In this document: positions 62,191-64,000 of the stretch, piece after piece | Layout: each line of letters begins with the position of its first letter | How positions within the stretch are numbered: the stretch's first letter is position 1 | Assembly: GCA_965224535.1 (NCBI GenBank) | Contig: CBDCZR010000047.1 | Coordinates: 116,116-180,115, forward strand | DNA length: 64,000 nt | From: JBCDHN01 sp965224535 | GTDB lineage: Bacteria > Verrucomicrobiota > Verrucomicrobiia > Verrucomicrobiales > DEV007 | Reading direction: 5' to 3' | Made by a program: the position numbers and the translations under genes | The notes under the pieces: generated by a model | Seen by the model: the letters and a program-made list of their open reading frames with translations, nothing else | The model's database searches: none | Told to the model about the DNA's origin: nothing

Positions 62191-63900
62191 ATGAAAGTAC
62201 CCGCTCCCTCAGAAATCGTCCCATTCCCCACCTCCCAACCCGAGTTGCTTGATGCCCCCATCAGCTCGGAGTTGGACAAATTCGTGGCAAAAGCCCGCCA
62301 AATCGCCGAATCGCGCCCCGATATCCTCCGCGCCATTGAAAACGATCAAAACGCCACGGACTCAAAAGAAACAAGCGCGCCTAGCTGATCAAGCATACTT
62401 CGACGCCCAGAATCCTCCCCTGGCCAACCTCGAAATCGAGCCGCCCCAAACCCAAGACCCCACCGAACTCAAACTCGAAGGCGGACGCCGCAGAATGCCT
62501 CCCCACCGTCGTCTTCGTCCTGCTTCTCGTGCGCGGCTGATCGGAGGCCCAAATCGCTCGACTTCCGCCTGGTGCTGCGCGAATCCATCACCCTGCGCCA
62601 ATTCTTCGAAAGCCATGACATGAAAGTGCCCGGCCTCAGCACGGTCGCCGACAACATCAACGCGGTAAGTGCAGAGACCCAACAACTCGTCCTACGCAGC
62701 GAACTCGGTCATGCCAAGGATGCTAAGCTTGATGACTTCGACACCTGCCGCATCGACAGCACCGCCGCCAACTCCAGCAGCAAATACCCCACCGATTCCG
62801 GACTCCTCGCCGCCTTCGCCAAGCGCATTCTTGCCTACTTCACCGTCGTGATCAAACTTGGTCTGCCCGATCTCCGTCAGCGCCGCGATGCGATCGAAGC
62901 CGCCGAGTTGGCCCGCGAAATCGAACTGCACTCCAAGCAAATTGGGATGATGTCAGGCAAGCAAAAGGTCAAAGAAAAGCGCAAGGCTCTCTACAAGAAG
63001 ATCTACAGCCGGGTGGAGCGGTTCGGGAAAAAAATTCGTCCGCTGCAGCAACGCGCCGCGGATTTTTTCGCGAAAGCCGAAGGCCCTCCCTCCTGGCGCG
63101 GGAGGGTCGAAGCGTTGAACCAGCAGTTGGAAGAGGATCTCTCTAACATAGCCACCATCGGTGAATATAGCGCCGAGCGCGTCTTGGAAGGCAAGGCGAT
63201 TACCGCGATCGCAAGTGCTATCGGTGAGCGATGCCTCGGCGGCGATGATCAAGAAGGGTGGATGGGACACCACGTTTGGTTACCGGCCGCAATTGGCCTT
63301 CAGCGGCAAGGGGCTGGTAACAGCGCATGTGTTGCCGTTAGGAAACGCGGCCGATTCCGGTCAATTGGAAACGGTCTTGGACGCAGTGTTAGAGAATACG
63401 CAAACGACGCCGTCGGTGGTGACGGTGGATGATGGTTATGCTAGTGGCCCGGTACGTGAGAAGTTTCTTCAAGATCACGCCAACGAGGAGAAGCGATGGT
63501 ATTCAGCGTGGCCGGTTCGAAGGGCGAGCGATCATTGAGCAGGAGCTTTATGAGAGCGAGGCTTACCGCGATGCTCGCCACGACCGCAGCGCAGCGGAGT
63601 CGTGCGTCTACGCGCTGAAGCAAATGCATGACTACGGTGATGTGATGCGGCGCGGATTGGAGGCGGTGCGGCACGAGCAGATGAGCAAGGTGTTGGCTTA
63701 CAATGTGCGCCGGATGGTGCGCTTGGAGGAGGATGCGGCCAATGCTGGGCGTAAGGTGTTATGGAAAAACAGCGGGCGCGTGTGGAGCGAGAGGCGGCGT
63801 AGGCAGTCAGATTCAAGTGTGCTTTTACCGAGATGGCGAATGGCGGGAGGACTGTGTCCTGGTGGGACGGATTTTGCAAAAAACATGGAGCATGTAGCCT
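62191..63900 (+). pseudogene. DDE transposase of an insertion sequence (ISNCY-like), multiply frameshifted
   Basis: Consecutive pieces in changing frames form one transposase: MKVPAPSEIVPFPTSQPELL, KKQARLADQAYFDAQNPPLA, RESITLRQFFESHDMKVPGL, CRIDSTAANSSSKYPTDSGLL (first catalytic Asp), KKGGWDTTFGYRPQLAFSGK, SVVTVDDGYAS (second Asp) and ESEAYRDARHDRSAAESCVY (Glu region). At least four single-base changes separate them. The IDST...YPTDSGLL block resembles ISNCY-type transposases; the family is not certain. Terminal inverted repeats were not identified. The remaining bases to the window end contain nothing recognised. Confidence 0.75.
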
Positions 63901-64000
63901 AAACTTGGTCGAGGGACAGGATTCTGCCCCTGGCTGCTGTTCCGACGGTCGCGAAAAACCAATGGACTAACCATTTGCGAGAGAATCCGAATGCTCAAAA

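Noticed and set aside
1..64000. The hexamer GTTAGG/CCTAAC, recurring in coding and intergenic sequence
   Set aside because: A rough count (around 30 on both strands) is close to what base composition predicts, and no strand bias or fixed position was evident; a genome-wide k-mer test would be needed.

Overview
The window looks like a chromosomal segment from a GC-rich member of the PVC superphylum, most probably Verrucomicrobiota. The grounds are family content: Planctomycete-type cytochrome/DUF1549/DUF1553 proteins, a DUF1501 Tat protein, two sulfatases, a sigma factor/FecR pair heading a surface-protein locus, several very large Ser/Thr-kinase or kinase-like multidomain proteins, and few recognisable Shine-Dalgarno sites. 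This is an inference from domain content; no 16S or ribosomal protein gene is present.

Layout. 1-16.4 kb is mostly intact housekeeping and envelope genes: an FG-GAP secreted protein cut by the window edge, a sulfatase, a serine hydrolase-NamZ fusion coupled to a rhomboid-like membrane protein, a Ser-rich lipoprotein, a large cytochrome/DUF1549/DUF1553 protein, a TPR protein, a pseudo-receiver/pseudokinase/FGE-fold membrane protein, a Tat-exported amidase and the NAD(P)HX repair enzyme Nnr. 16.4-18.3 kb is a small mobile-element scar: a possible gene cassette beside an attC-like palindrome, an integron-type integrase whose N-terminal half is followed by an inverted scrap of its own catalytic domain, a truncated secreted-protein gene and a tRNA-Val relic. 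18.4-30.6 kb is one long minus-strand locus (ECF sigma, FecR, DUF1501, PPC-domain protein, DUF1549/DUF1553, cytochrome-LamG-WD40) into which two toxin-antitoxin-like modules (AbiEii-like pair and HicBA) have been packed with essentially no spare bases.

30.7-43.3 kb holds mtnA, an SPFH protein, small envelope proteins, deoC, a cas4-like nuclease gene broken by a 16-bp tandem duplication, a translationally coupled sulfatase-sialidase pair, and a DUF455 (ferritin-like) to ATP-grasp fusion. 43.4-51.8 kb contains a giant receptor-type Ser/Thr kinase, an arsM-sigZ-like-membrane-protein operon and a coupled AAA+ ATPase/TPR membrane-protein pair.

51.9-64 kb is a decaying accessory region. It holds a duplicated scrap of the arsM-operon membrane protein, an NHL-repeat remnant, a TIR-WD40 remnant, a surface-glycan cluster (GT9 remnant, capsule-type glycosyltransferase, PhyH oxygenase, GT-B glycosyltransferase with an in-frame TGA), low-GC Ser-rich and lipoprotein genes, a radical SAM gene with a 3' frameshift, a 42-bp minisatellite and a multiply frameshifted DDE transposase. 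Short-period intergenic repeats (7-bp GAAATTC-like and 9-bp AAGGGACCA-like) recur through the window, and one copy lies in frame inside the NamZ fusion gene. Many indels could be true decay or assembly errors; the sequence alone cannot decide.
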